Below, one piece after another: positions 15,473 through 23,143 of a DNA stretch of 35,300 nucleotides (position 1 is its first letter; every line of letters begins with the position of its first letter). Made by a program: the position numbers and the translations under genes. Below the pieces are notes generated by a model. It was given only the letters and a program-made list of their open reading frames with translations, made no database searches and was not told the origin of the DNA. Source of the DNA: Bacillota bacterium. Lineage in GTDB: Bacteria; Bacillota; Dethiobacteria; DTU022. The stretch lies in NCBI GenBank assembly GCA_029552125.1, contig JAKPEE010000084.1, positions 1 to 35,300 of the forward strand, in the 5' to 3' direction.

Positions 15473-16597
15473 TCAGGCATAATTCCAGCCGGCGGAGCTT
15501 ACCCCCGCCTCCACGACGCTAGTTTGGTAACCGTCGCGCTTAAAGCAGCGGCGCAGGTATTGGCCGAGCAGCTCCACAACGGGGCGCTCCGTGCCGTAAT
15601 GGCCGGCATCCACTAAGCACAATCCCGCCGCCTCAGCTTTTTTGAAATCATGGTAGCGGAAATCGCCCGAGATGTATAGCTCGGCGCCAAGCAAGGCAGC
15701 CCGCTCCACCAGGGAGCCGCCGCTGCCGCTGCAAACGGCGATGCGCGAATACTCTTCCCGGGGCGGCGCCCAGTAGCGCAGCGTGGAAAGCTGCAGCTTC
15801 TCCCGGCAAAGTTTCAAGATCTGCTCCAGGGTGAGGGGGCGCTCCAGGTTTCCGATCAGGCCCAACCCGTACGGTGTTCCTTCCCGCTCCAGGGGATAGA
15901 GGTCGTAAGCCACCTCTTCGTAGGGATGAACGGCAAAAAGGGCCTGCAGCACCGCCTCGCGCAGCGATGCCGGCAATATCGTTTCCAGCCTGAACTCGTC
16001 CACTTTCTCCAGCCGGCCCTGCTGCCCGATATAGGGATCGGTTCCTTCGCGGGGCATAAAGGTGCCCGTACCCGGCACCTGGAAAGTGCAGTGGCTATAC
16101 GCGCCGATCCAGCCGGCGCCCGCCTCCGCCAGGGCCTGCCGCACGCTGTCTTCATGGCCTGCCGGGACAAAAACCACCAGCTTCAATAGGCGGTCCTGGC
16201 CGGTGGTTTCCATGACGCTTCGCCCCTGCTCCATCAGGCCCAGCAGATCTGCCAGGCGGTGATTCAACCCGCGCGGCGCGATGTCCAGGTTGGTGTGGGC
16301 GCTGAAAACGCTAATTTCATGCCTTACAGCCCGGGCAACCAGGGCCCCGTGCGGGGTGCTCTCGTCGAGGGCCTGCAGCGGCTGAAAAAGCAGCGGATGA
16401 TGCGTGACCACCAGCTCCGCTTTCCGGGCTGCCGCTTCAGCCAGGGTCGCCTGATCCAGTTCCAGGGCCACCAGAAGGGTGCGCACCTCGCGGCGGGGGT
16501 CGCCAAGCTGCAGGCCGACGGGATCCCCGGGCAGAGCCAGGTGCCTTGGGGCCAGTTGATCAAGATAAGCGGCTACGGTTTTCACTGTGGCCCACAT
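15473..16597 (-). CDS. Nif3-like dinuclear metal centre protein (YqfO family)
   Basis: The 374-residue protein has the two conserved Nif3 halves. The first has a metal-binding THHPLLF motif (about residues 65-71) and SAHTNLD. An inserted PII/CutA-like domain lies in the middle (about 135-225, with YSHCTFQVPGTGTF and HPYEEVAYD). The last part has the second metal site (GDFRYHDF, DAGHYGTE). The family was once labelled GTP cyclohydrolase I type 2, and its cellular role is uncertain. The length with the insert matches B. subtilis YqfO. The start overlaps the end of trmK by 38 bp, and an AAGGAGG site lies within trmK. The pair trmK-yqfO is a conserved Firmicute arrangement. Confidence 0.93.
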   Translation of the reverse strand: MWATVKTVAAYLDQLAPRHLALPGDPVGLQLGDPRREVRTLLVALELDQATLAEAAARKAELVVTHHPLLFQPLQALDESTPHGALVARAVRHEISVFSAHTNLDIAPRGLNHRLADLLGLMEQGRSVMETTGQDRLLKLVVFVPAGHEDSVRQALAEAGAGWIGAYSHCTFQVPGTGTFMPREGTDPYIGQQGRLEKVDEFRLETILPASLREAVLQALFAVHPYEEVAYDLYPLEREGTPYGLGLIGNLERPLTLEQILKLCREKLQLSTLRYWAPPREEYSRIAVCSGSGGSLVERAALLGAELYISGDFRYHDFKKAEAAGLCLVDAGHYGTERPVVELLGQYLRRCFKRDGYQTSVVEAGVSSAGWNYA

Positions 16598-17288
16598 TGT
16601 GCAACACCTCCTTCAGGCGGAGCTCTTTCTGAAGGTAATACTCGTACTTAATTCTATTTTCCGGGCGCCCGGATTTTTGCAGCGCCGCGGTAATGGCGCG
16701 GCAGTGCTCTATTTTTTGCCGGATAAAGGGCTCCAGCAGCGGGTCTTTCCGGCGCACCAGGCATGGCCCCAGTTCAAAGAGCAGCGGGTCGTCTATTTCC
16801 TGCCTGCCCCGCCGCGCCACCATGATCTCATAAAAGCGCTCCCCTTCCCGCACCAGCTTCTCCGCCGCCAGGGCGAAGCCATGGGCGAAGAGCCAGCGGC
16901 GCAAAAGAGGGGCCTCCTGCATCGGCTGCAGGATAAAATTTTGAAACCAGTCCCATTTATCCCGGCCGGCCTGCAAAATCCGGCAGATGGTGCGCCCGCC
17001 CAGCCCGGCGATGACTACCGTATCCACCCGGTCATCCCGGCGGATGGGATCAAGGCCGTCGCCGCCGCGCAGGTCAATGCGCCCGCCGCATTGATGGCGC
17101 TCCAGGGAGCGGCGCGCCTGCTCCAGGGTGGTGGGCCGGTTCTCCACGGCGATGGCCCGCCCGGCCAGCCCCTGCCGGACCAGGTAAACAGGCAGCAAGG
17201 CATGATCCGTTCCGATATCGGCAACAATGCTGCCCGGCGGCACCAGCCCTGCCAGGGCCTGCAAGCGGGGTTTTAAGCGTATGGCCAT
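16560..17288 (-). CDS. trmK: tRNA (adenine-22-N1)-methyltransferase TrmK
   Basis: TrmK methylates N1 of adenine 22 in the D loop of certain tRNAs using S-adenosylmethionine. The 242-residue protein has the SAM-binding motif VADIGTDHALLPVYLV (about residues 24-39). It is followed by the family motifs LRGGDGLDPI and TVVIAGLGGRTICRIL, and LQPMQEAPLLRRWL in place of the catalytic NPP-type segment. A C-terminal coiled coil ends the protein. The ATG follows a close AAAGGTG. The gene heads a cluster with the nif3-like gene, as in B. subtilis yqfN-yqfO. Confidence 0.93.
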   Translation of the reverse strand: MAIRLKPRLQALAGLVPPGSIVADIGTDHALLPVYLVRQGLAGRAIAVENRPTTLEQARRSLERHQCGGRIDLRGGDGLDPIRRDDRVDTVVIAGLGGRTICRILQAGRDKWDWFQNFILQPMQEAPLLRRWLFAHGFALAAEKLVREGERFYEIMVARRGRQEIDDPLLFELGPCLVRRKDPLLEPFIRQKIEHCRAITAALQKSGRPENRIKYEYYLQKELRLKEVLHNVGHSENRSRLS

Positions 17289-17364
17289 TCACCTTTCCGC
17301 GCCTGTCGATCTTTGTAGCCGTACTATTACCTTATTCCACTGAAAATATTTAAATCCTGCCCGG

Positions 17365-18393
17365 CTAAAGTGCTTCCGCGGCGACAAGCACCTCTGGCAG
17401 CGAGCGATCCAGCGCCGCTTCAATGTCAGCGCCGGCGGGCCGGCCGTCTTCTTCCAGGGCCAGCAGGTAAGCCCCTGCCGCCGGGGGGCGTTCAAGCAGC
17501 AGCGGCCGGGCCAGCGGCGCCCGGCGGTGCAAAGCCAGGGTGAACGAGTCTACTAAAAGAGGGTTATACTGGCGGGAGGCGGCAAACATCCCTCCCGCTA
17601 AAACCACGTCGCACGGTGTATCTTCCAGGCCTACCGCTCTAATCACCGCCGCGCAGTCTCCTCCCACCGCCGTGCCCATGCGGATCAATAGATCCTGCGC
17701 CACGGCATCGCCCTGGGCGGCCAGGGTAAAAACCAGGCGGGGCAACCGCAAGGTGCTTTGATATTTCAGGTATAAATCTTCCCTGAGCGCATAGGCCAGC
17801 TCCGTATAATTCTTGATCTCGCTAAACTGGGCCAGTACCGCGTCCTGCAGCGCCGTCTTGGGGCCGGTTCCCTCTTCGGAGCGGAAGGCACTGTGCAGGG
17901 CTTCCCTGGCCAGGTCGGCGGCGCCGCCCCAGTTGCCGCATTCATAGCCGAGGCTGCGCAGGGCGGCGGTTTGGCCCTGCCGGTTGCGGGCGGCGGCGTT
18001 GGTCCCGGTGCCGCATAGGGAAACCGCCCCGAAAGAAGCGGCGGTGCCCGCCCGGAAGGCGGCCCAACTATCGTTGACCAGGGTAAAGGGGATTCCGGCA
18101 AAATGCCCGGACAGGGCTTCCTGCAGGGTGGCCATGTCTACGGGTAAATCGGCCCCGCTTAAGGCGAATACAGCACCGGCGAGCTGCTCCCGCCGGATCC
18201 CGGCCTGCTGCAGCGCCGCATCCAGGGCCTCCTGCACCGCGGTCATGGCTGCTTTAAGCCCTACAACTTGATAGTTGGAGGGGCCGGCCAGCCCGTAACC
18301 CAGCAGGCGCCCGGCGGCGTCGCCGCAAAGGGCCGCGGTCTTCGTCCCGCCCCCGTCAATCCCGGCATAAAATTTTTTCGATGCCTGGGCCAT
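17365..18393 (-). CDS. BadF/BadG-type sugar kinase, probable N-acetylglucosamine kinase
   Basis: The 342-residue protein of the ASKHA ATPase fold opens with the phosphate-binding loop YAGIDGGGTKTAAL. It has the second phosphate motif SLCGTGTNAAA (about residue 125) and a late adenosine motif (VVLAGGMFAAS). BadF/BadG-like proteins of this size are mostly N-acetylglucosamine or glucosamine kinases. A GH4 6-phospho-glycosidase lies 119 bp upstream and a GH3 glycosidase is nearby, so a role in amino-sugar or beta-glycoside breakdown is likely. The substrate cannot be read from the sequence. The ATG follows GGGGGAG. The stop is TAG. Confidence 0.82.
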   Translation of the reverse strand: MAQASKKFYAGIDGGGTKTAALCGDAAGRLLGYGLAGPSNYQVVGLKAAMTAVQEALDAALQQAGIRREQLAGAVFALSGADLPVDMATLQEALSGHFAGIPFTLVNDSWAAFRAGTAASFGAVSLCGTGTNAAARNRQGQTAALRSLGYECGNWGGAADLAREALHSAFRSEEGTGPKTALQDAVLAQFSEIKNYTELAYALREDLYLKYQSTLRLPRLVFTLAAQGDAVAQDLLIRMGTAVGGDCAAVIRAVGLEDTPCDVVLAGGMFAASRQYNPLLVDSFTLALHRRAPLARPLLLERPPAAGAYLLALEEDGRPAGADIEAALDRSLPEVLVAAEAL

Positions 18394-18512
18394 GATATCT
18401 CCCCCTCTCCGGCCTCCCCCACAGAGGGGGAGTGCAAAAACGATTCATCACTGTAAAAACTTACTTCTAGAAAATCCAGCCCCGCCGCCGGAGCTCCCGA
18501 TCAATCTTCCTT

Positions 18513-19823
18513 CTATCTATAACCCCCAAACTGCGGCAGAAATGGCCTGTTCTTATTGATTATTTCTTCCAGCAGGGCCCGGGCGGTGTCCGCCCCCCGG
18601 ACCAGGGGATGATTGAGCAAGGCCTGGTAAGCCTTGCGGTAATCTCCCTCCGCCGCCGCTTCAACGGTCAGCTCTTCGTAGGCTTTAACCTGCTGCACCA
18701 GGCCGCGCACCGCCGCAGGCAGGGGCCCGGCCTCCAGCACCCTGATCGCATCTTTTTCCACGAGGCAGTTGGTTTCCACAACGGCGCGGGCGGGCAAATC
18801 GGGGATGGCGCCGTCATTGCGAACATTTAAAACATGCTCCCCGGGGCCGCCGCCGCAAAGAGAAACCATCAGCGAAACGGCTGCTTCGGAATAGCAGGCG
18901 CCCCCGCGGAAAGAGAGCTCAGGCGGTTTTTGATTTAGCTCCGGATCCCGGTAGCGCTGGAGCAGCTCTTTCTCAAAAGCCATAATCTGCTGGGCCCTGG
19001 TGCCGGGCCCGCGGGCCTGCTTAAGCGCTTCGTCAAAGGTCTGCCTGGGGAAATAGTAATAGCGCAGGTACGGGGACGGGAGCAGGCCCAGGTGGCCAAT
19101 GAGCCTGCTTACTTCCGTTGGATCCAGGGCTGGCGAGGCGGCGGCAAAAAAATGCGCCGCCGGTTCCGGCAAGATTCGCGCGATAATATCGTTTCCGGCC
19201 AGGGTGACCCGCGTGACAAAGCTGAGGTGATTAAGGCCGGTGAAGTGCAGGGCCAGTTGATGGGGCGGCGCCTCCAGGAAGGCGGCCAGGGTTTTGCGCA
19301 TAATGGCGGGGATGTTGCACAGCCCCACTGTTTTGATGGCTGAATACCGCTGCAGAGCTTCAGTGACAACCCCGGAGGGGTTGGTGAAATTGATCAGCCA
19401 GGCCTCAGGGCAAAGCTCTTCCATCTCCCGGGCCAGGGCCAGCGCCTCCGGAATGGCGCGCAGGGCCTGGGCAAAGCCGCCCGGCCCAGTGGTCTCCTGG
19501 CCCACGATGCCGTAGGCCAGGGGCAGCAGCTCATCGTTTACCCGGGCCTGCAGCCCCCCGGCGCGAAACTGGCTGATTACAAAATCGGCGCCGCCCAGAG
19601 CTTCACGGCGCCGCAGCGTGGCCCGCAGTTTAACTGTGCCAGCCAGGCCGGCCTTTTGCAGCATGCGGTCGCACAGGCCGGCCACCGCCTCCAATTTGTC
19701 TTGGCCCGGCGGGATATCGACCAGGTACAGTTCCCGCAGCGGCAGCGACCGGATCTCCGCGATCAGGCCCTCCATCAACTCGGGCGTATAGCTCGATCCT
19801 CCACCGATTACTACCAGCTTCAC
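18513..19823 (-). CDS. GH4 family 6-phospho-beta-glucosidase-like glycosidase
   Basis: GH4 enzymes split phosphorylated disaccharides by an NAD+- and metal-dependent redox mechanism in the cytoplasm. The 436-residue protein begins with the NAD-binding motif VVIGGGSSYTPEL. It has the typical INFTNPSGVVTEA, the metal-ligand cysteine in VGLCNIP and the metal-ligand histidine in GLNHLSF. The family contains 6-phospho-beta-glucosidases, 6-phospho-alpha-glucosidases and others. The SSYTPEL form favours the beta-glucosidase group. The start is GTG, 8 bases after GGAGG. The stop is TAG. No PTS transporter is in the window, so import must be encoded elsewhere. Confidence 0.88.
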   Translation of the reverse strand: MKLVVIGGGSSYTPELMEGLIAEIRSLPLRELYLVDIPPGQDKLEAVAGLCDRMLQKAGLAGTVKLRATLRRREALGGADFVISQFRAGGLQARVNDELLPLAYGIVGQETTGPGGFAQALRAIPEALALAREMEELCPEAWLINFTNPSGVVTEALQRYSAIKTVGLCNIPAIMRKTLAAFLEAPPHQLALHFTGLNHLSFVTRVTLAGNDIIARILPEPAAHFFAAASPALDPTEVSRLIGHLGLLPSPYLRYYYFPRQTFDEALKQARGPGTRAQQIMAFEKELLQRYRDPELNQKPPELSFRGGACYSEAAVSLMVSLCGGGPGEHVLNVRNDGAIPDLPARAVVETNCLVEKDAIRVLEAGPLPAAVRGLVQQVKAYEELTVEAAAEGDYRKAYQALLNHPLVRGADTARALLEEIINKNRPFLPQFGGYR

Positions 19824-19899
19824 CGCTTCTCCCTCCAGCTAAATTTCGTACAAACCTCTATGTATCTTAGCCTCCTGACCCTATCTTCTTGGGGTGACA

Positions 19900-20027
19900 A
19901 AAGTATTGTAGTCATACAGATTGTCCCCGTTTACATTGTTCTCTATCCTGTTGTTCTAATCGGGAGTAACCGCCTAGCCGTAACGGCTGAAAGCCGTTTC
20001 ATTAGAGCTTTGCGCTTAGGGCATTTT
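19900..20027 (-). pseudogene. Decayed fragment of the lysin gene at 23144-24256
   Basis: Bases 19951-20027 align without gaps to 23541-23617 at 55 of 77 positions (counted by eye). The translated remnant reads NETAFSRYG-stop-AVTPD-stop-NN where the intact lysin has HETAFGRYGGAVTPDQNN. At least three in-frame stops (TAA and two TAG) and probable small deletions toward 19900 show it is dead. It has the same orientation as the intact gene, so the two copies form a direct repeat about 3.6 kb apart around the AT-rich island. Confidence 0.75.
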
Positions 20028-20070
20028 CTGGCACATTTATTTTTACTAAATCTGTCCCATCATATATACT

Positions 20071-20541
20071 CTAAGGAATCCCATAATCACGATTACTCAT
20101 ATTGAAGATTTCTTCATTACAAATATTCAATCCTACTATTTCACATATTCTTTGTGCTTGATAAACAACATCTACTATTTCTTCTCCCCCACAAAAGATA
20201 TCTTTTTCAATAGCTGCTTCAAAAATAGCATACATTCTAATAATTAATTCTGCCGCTTCTGGTTTATTGCGAATTATTATTGGTGCATAATAGTTATATA
20301 AAGCAATACTCCCTATTTGATAAAAAGTATAACGCGGACATTTATCTGGATTCATTCTTTGCCATATTTTATAAAATAAGTGTTGTAAATTATAATAGAA
20401 TTCTTTTTCCATTACATTTTTTGCTTTTCTAAACTCAATACACTCTGTAACTTTTGTATAAAGTAATGTGAAAAGTACCCCAAAAACAGCTGCAGTAAGC
20501 CAACCACTAAGCGACACCTCAACTTTTAGCAAAGTAAACAC
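20071..20541 (-). CDS. Hypothetical protein with one N-terminal transmembrane segment
   Basis: The 156-residue product has a hydrophobic segment at about residues 13-28 (WLTAAVFGVLFTLLYT). A helical, charged, tyrosine-rich cytoplasmic-type domain follows, with three dispersed cysteines. I recognise no family. The codon use is very AT-rich, like the next gene upstream and unlike the flanking sugar genes. The frame starts with GTG at 20541 behind a poor ribosome site and ends in TAG. It is 89 bp after the zinc-ribbon nuclease gene, so the two may form a module. Confidence 0.6.
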   Translation of the reverse strand: MFTLLKVEVSLSGWLTAAVFGVLFTLLYTKVTECIEFRKAKNVMEKEFYYNLQHLFYKIWQRMNPDKCPRYTFYQIGSIALYNYYAPIIIRNKPEAAELIIRMYAIFEAAIEKDIFCGGEEIVDVVYQAQRICEIVGLNICNEEIFNMSNRDYGIP

Positions 20542-20630
20542 CGCCTAAATTTAACTATTGTTTCAATATAAACCCGAAATGTAAGGTAATAATTAATAAA
20601 TCATGAGCTATAAAACTTGCAAATATTAAA

Positions 20631-22784
20631 TCATTTAACTGCTTTTTTCCTGCAAGCAGGGCATATACTCATATTTTGCGTTCTGTTCTTAATGGAAGTT
20701 TTCCATTCGTGATCGTGTTCACACTTCCACCATACTTCTTTTCCACAACCACGTGTAACGTCTTTTGGTGTCAAATTTCCGTTTTTTGTTGGATGCCATT
20801 CATGTGCAATTTCAGGATATAGTTCTTGCAAACTCCCTCTTTTTTGCACTATCTTGGCACTCCGTTCCTCCACCCCTCTCTTCCTATTACAAGTGTTACA
20901 ACCTTTTCCACTGGTTCGGCTGTATACTGCTGCTTTCCATTCATGACCTTCATTACATTTCCACCACACCTTCACCCCACTGCCAGGCATTACATCCGTA
21001 GGTTTAAGACTTCCGTTTTTCGTTGGGTGCCATTCTTTAGCAATCTCCGGATGAGTGACCAATAAGGAGTGAGACTCACTAGCTAGCCTCTTGGAACAAT
21101 AAGGGCACCCTAAACCATCTAAACTTCTAGCGCTCACTTTTTGTTTCCAACGATGCCCCTTCTCGCACTTCCAACCTACTATTTCATTTGAAATATAGGT
21201 AACATCAGACGGTTTTAATAATTGATTTACTTCATGATCCCATTCCTTTGCTAGTTCTGGTCTCATTGCCTCCAATGAATTATCCTTACACACTTTTTTA
21301 TTGGAACAATAAGGACAACTGGCTTTTTTTTGTGTTCGTATTCGTATTTCCATTTTCCACTCATGTCCATTCTCACACATCCACCATACCTGTTTAGTGG
21401 AGCCATAATACACGGAGGACGGCTTTAATGTTTGGTTCTTATATGGATGCCATTCTTTAACAAGTTCGGGGAAATTTACACTAAGAGCATTCTCTTCGTT
21501 AACTTTCCTATTTGTGCAAAACGGACAACCGGCACCACTGTTTCTTGATTTTATCTCTGATTTCCATTCATGACCCTTAGTACATTTCCACCATACTTTA
21601 AGCTTCGAGCCCGAAGACAAAAAGTAAGGGTTTACCCCTTTGTTCTTTTCGTAATGCCACTCTTTCATCAAGTCTTCATTACGGATACCAATACTATTTT
21701 TCCTGTCTCTTTGTGACCTTTCATAGATTTCGAATTTATATTTATCAATGTCCAAATCTACTGATTGTATTTTATTTTTGATTGTCTTATTAAGCGTATA
21801 CATTTCATCGATATAAGAAAAAATCTCACCAATCGCTGCTTCTAATTGCCGCATATCCCCACCTTTCAAATAAATTGTTTTCCCGTAATCATTTACCAAT
21901 AAAGGTAATCCCTTCTCCCTAATCCGAATCAGTGGGATATTCTGTGCAAGCAACCTTTTATTTTTATCCTCATCCCTCTTTTTTGACTTACTATGCCAAT
22001 ATATCCCATCATACTCAATCGCTAAATTTATATCTTTTATAAAAACATCAACTTCATATATACCGTTGTTATCGATGATTGCATTTTTTTCAACATCAGT
22101 AAAAACTTTTCTCATGAAAAACAGAATCGTTTCCTGAGGAAAAGATGTTTTATGGTTTTTACAAGTCGGGCACCCTCTCCCAATACTTCTATTTGCGACA
22201 GTTTGCTGATAAGCATGTCCAAATGTACACAGCCACCATACTTTCTTTCTTGTATATGGAAAAACAGCAAACGGGGACAGCCCTTTGTTTTTAGTAGGAT
22301 GCCACTCTTTTGCTAGTACCGGGTTTTGTTTGCCAAGACTATCTTTCACATCAAGTTTCTGGTGTTTGCAATAAGGACAATCAGAACCGTTTGTACGATG
22401 GCGAATCTGCGCCATGTAGGAATGGCCTCGTTTACAACGCCACCATACTTTTTTTGCAGAACCAGCCAATATTTTATTCGGAGAAAGAGGTAAATTCTTC
22501 TTTTCATCCCATTCTTCAGTGATATCAGGATGTGTGGCAGCTAAAGAATTATCTTCATTAACCCGTTTGTTTGTGCAATACGGGCATTTTTGGTTTCGCT
22601 TCACTCTTTTCTCAATTACAGCTTGCCATTCATGATTTTTTTCACAAATCCACCATACTTTTTTTCCACTACCACATAAAAAATTCTCAGGGAACAAATC
22701 ACCATTCCTAATCGAATGCCATTCTTTTGCAATTTCAGGTTCAAGAAACGCCAGACTCTTTTTATATTCTATCTGAAAACCCAT
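20631..22784 (-). CDS. Zinc-ribbon repeat (DUF4379-like) protein with embedded PD-(D/E)XK/Vsr-like nuclease domain
   Basis: The 717 residues contain eight repeats of about 64-80 residues. Each repeat has the pattern EWHPTKN...VWWKC..GHEW...R...CPYC, a cysteine/histidine set expected to bind zinc. They occupy residues 1-75, 76-144, 145-213, 365-428, 429-498, 499-568, 569-637 and 638-717. The inserted segment 214-364 resembles the Vsr/DUF559 nuclease group: EVD (244-246), IEYDG (256-260), H264, an acidic/basic helix and IPLIRIRE. DUF4379-type zinc ribbons are known from proteins linked to defence or mobile DNA, but function is not established. I infer a DNA-binding array carrying a nuclease. 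The DNA is markedly AT-rich. The ATG follows GAAGGTG. Confidence 0.8.
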   Translation of the reverse strand: MGFQIEYKKSLAFLEPEIAKEWHSIRNGDLFPENFLCGSGKKVWWICEKNHEWQAVIEKRVKRNQKCPYCTNKRVNEDNSLAATHPDITEEWDEKKNLPLSPNKILAGSAKKVWWRCKRGHSYMAQIRHRTNGSDCPYCKHQKLDVKDSLGKQNPVLAKEWHPTKNKGLSPFAVFPYTRKKVWWLCTFGHAYQQTVANRSIGRGCPTCKNHKTSFPQETILFFMRKVFTDVEKNAIIDNNGIYEVDVFIKDINLAIEYDGIYWHSKSKKRDEDKNKRLLAQNIPLIRIREKGLPLLVNDYGKTIYLKGGDMRQLEAAIGEIFSYIDEMYTLNKTIKNKIQSVDLDIDKYKFEIYERSQRDRKNSIGIRNEDLMKEWHYEKNKGVNPYFLSSGSKLKVWWKCTKGHEWKSEIKSRNSGAGCPFCTNRKVNEENALSVNFPELVKEWHPYKNQTLKPSSVYYGSTKQVWWMCENGHEWKMEIRIRTQKKASCPYCSNKKVCKDNSLEAMRPELAKEWDHEVNQLLKPSDVTYISNEIVGWKCEKGHRWKQKVSARSLDGLGCPYCSKRLASESHSLLVTHPEIAKEWHPTKNGSLKPTDVMPGSGVKVWWKCNEGHEWKAAVYSRTSGKGCNTCNRKRGVEERSAKIVQKRGSLQELYPEIAHEWHPTKNGNLTPKDVTRGCGKEVWWKCEHDHEWKTSIKNRTQNMSICPACRKKAVK

Positions 22785-23143
22785 GTAATTTCACCTTCTT
22801 CTCGTCTGCTTGTACGTAAATTATAACAAATAATATAAATTTTTTCGAACATTTGTTTGGTATAAAGTAAAATTAGATAACTTTTCCTACCAGCCTCTTT
22901 AAGAGTAGGCATTTCGCCAGGCAGTTAATAAAACGTCCCGATGTCAGCAACCAGACTACAAGGCCAGAACTAATTTATTTATAGCAGCCAGGAACAGTTT
23001 TAAAAGTATCCCTCTATTAACTTGTAATTATATACACAATAGCCTGTCCCGTGAACAATTACTCATAGCTATACTTGTCAGGTACGTGGAGCTATGAAAA
23101 CGCTTAAATGCTGTTCATTACCTTGACCATTACCTGACTCCTA
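22785..23143. other. AT-rich intergenic region with nested inverted repeats
   Basis: No coding frame is visible. CATAGCT (23064-23070) pairs with AGCTATG (23090-23096), and GTCAGGTA (23077-23084) pairs with TACCTGAC (23131-23138). The two structures overlap and would be mutually exclusive. The stretch separates the lysin gene from the zinc-ribbon gene downstream of it and must hold the promoter of the latter. It may contain one edge of the AT-rich island. Confidence 0.4.

Noticed and set aside
16587-17276. 229-codon plus-strand frame opposite trmK
   Set aside because: trmK on the minus strand has its methyltransferase motifs. The opposite frame is a high-GC shadow.
13749-19823. Pyrrolysine read-through at the TAG ends of the TPR-like, kinase and GH4 genes
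   Set aside because: Each protein is complete at the TAG and another stop follows within a few codons, so these are ordinary terminators.
19951-20027. The two TAG codons in the lysin remnant as pyrrolysine codons
   Set aside because: A TAA and a missing stretch are also present, and the TAGs replace glycine and glutamine codons. Decay explains them better.
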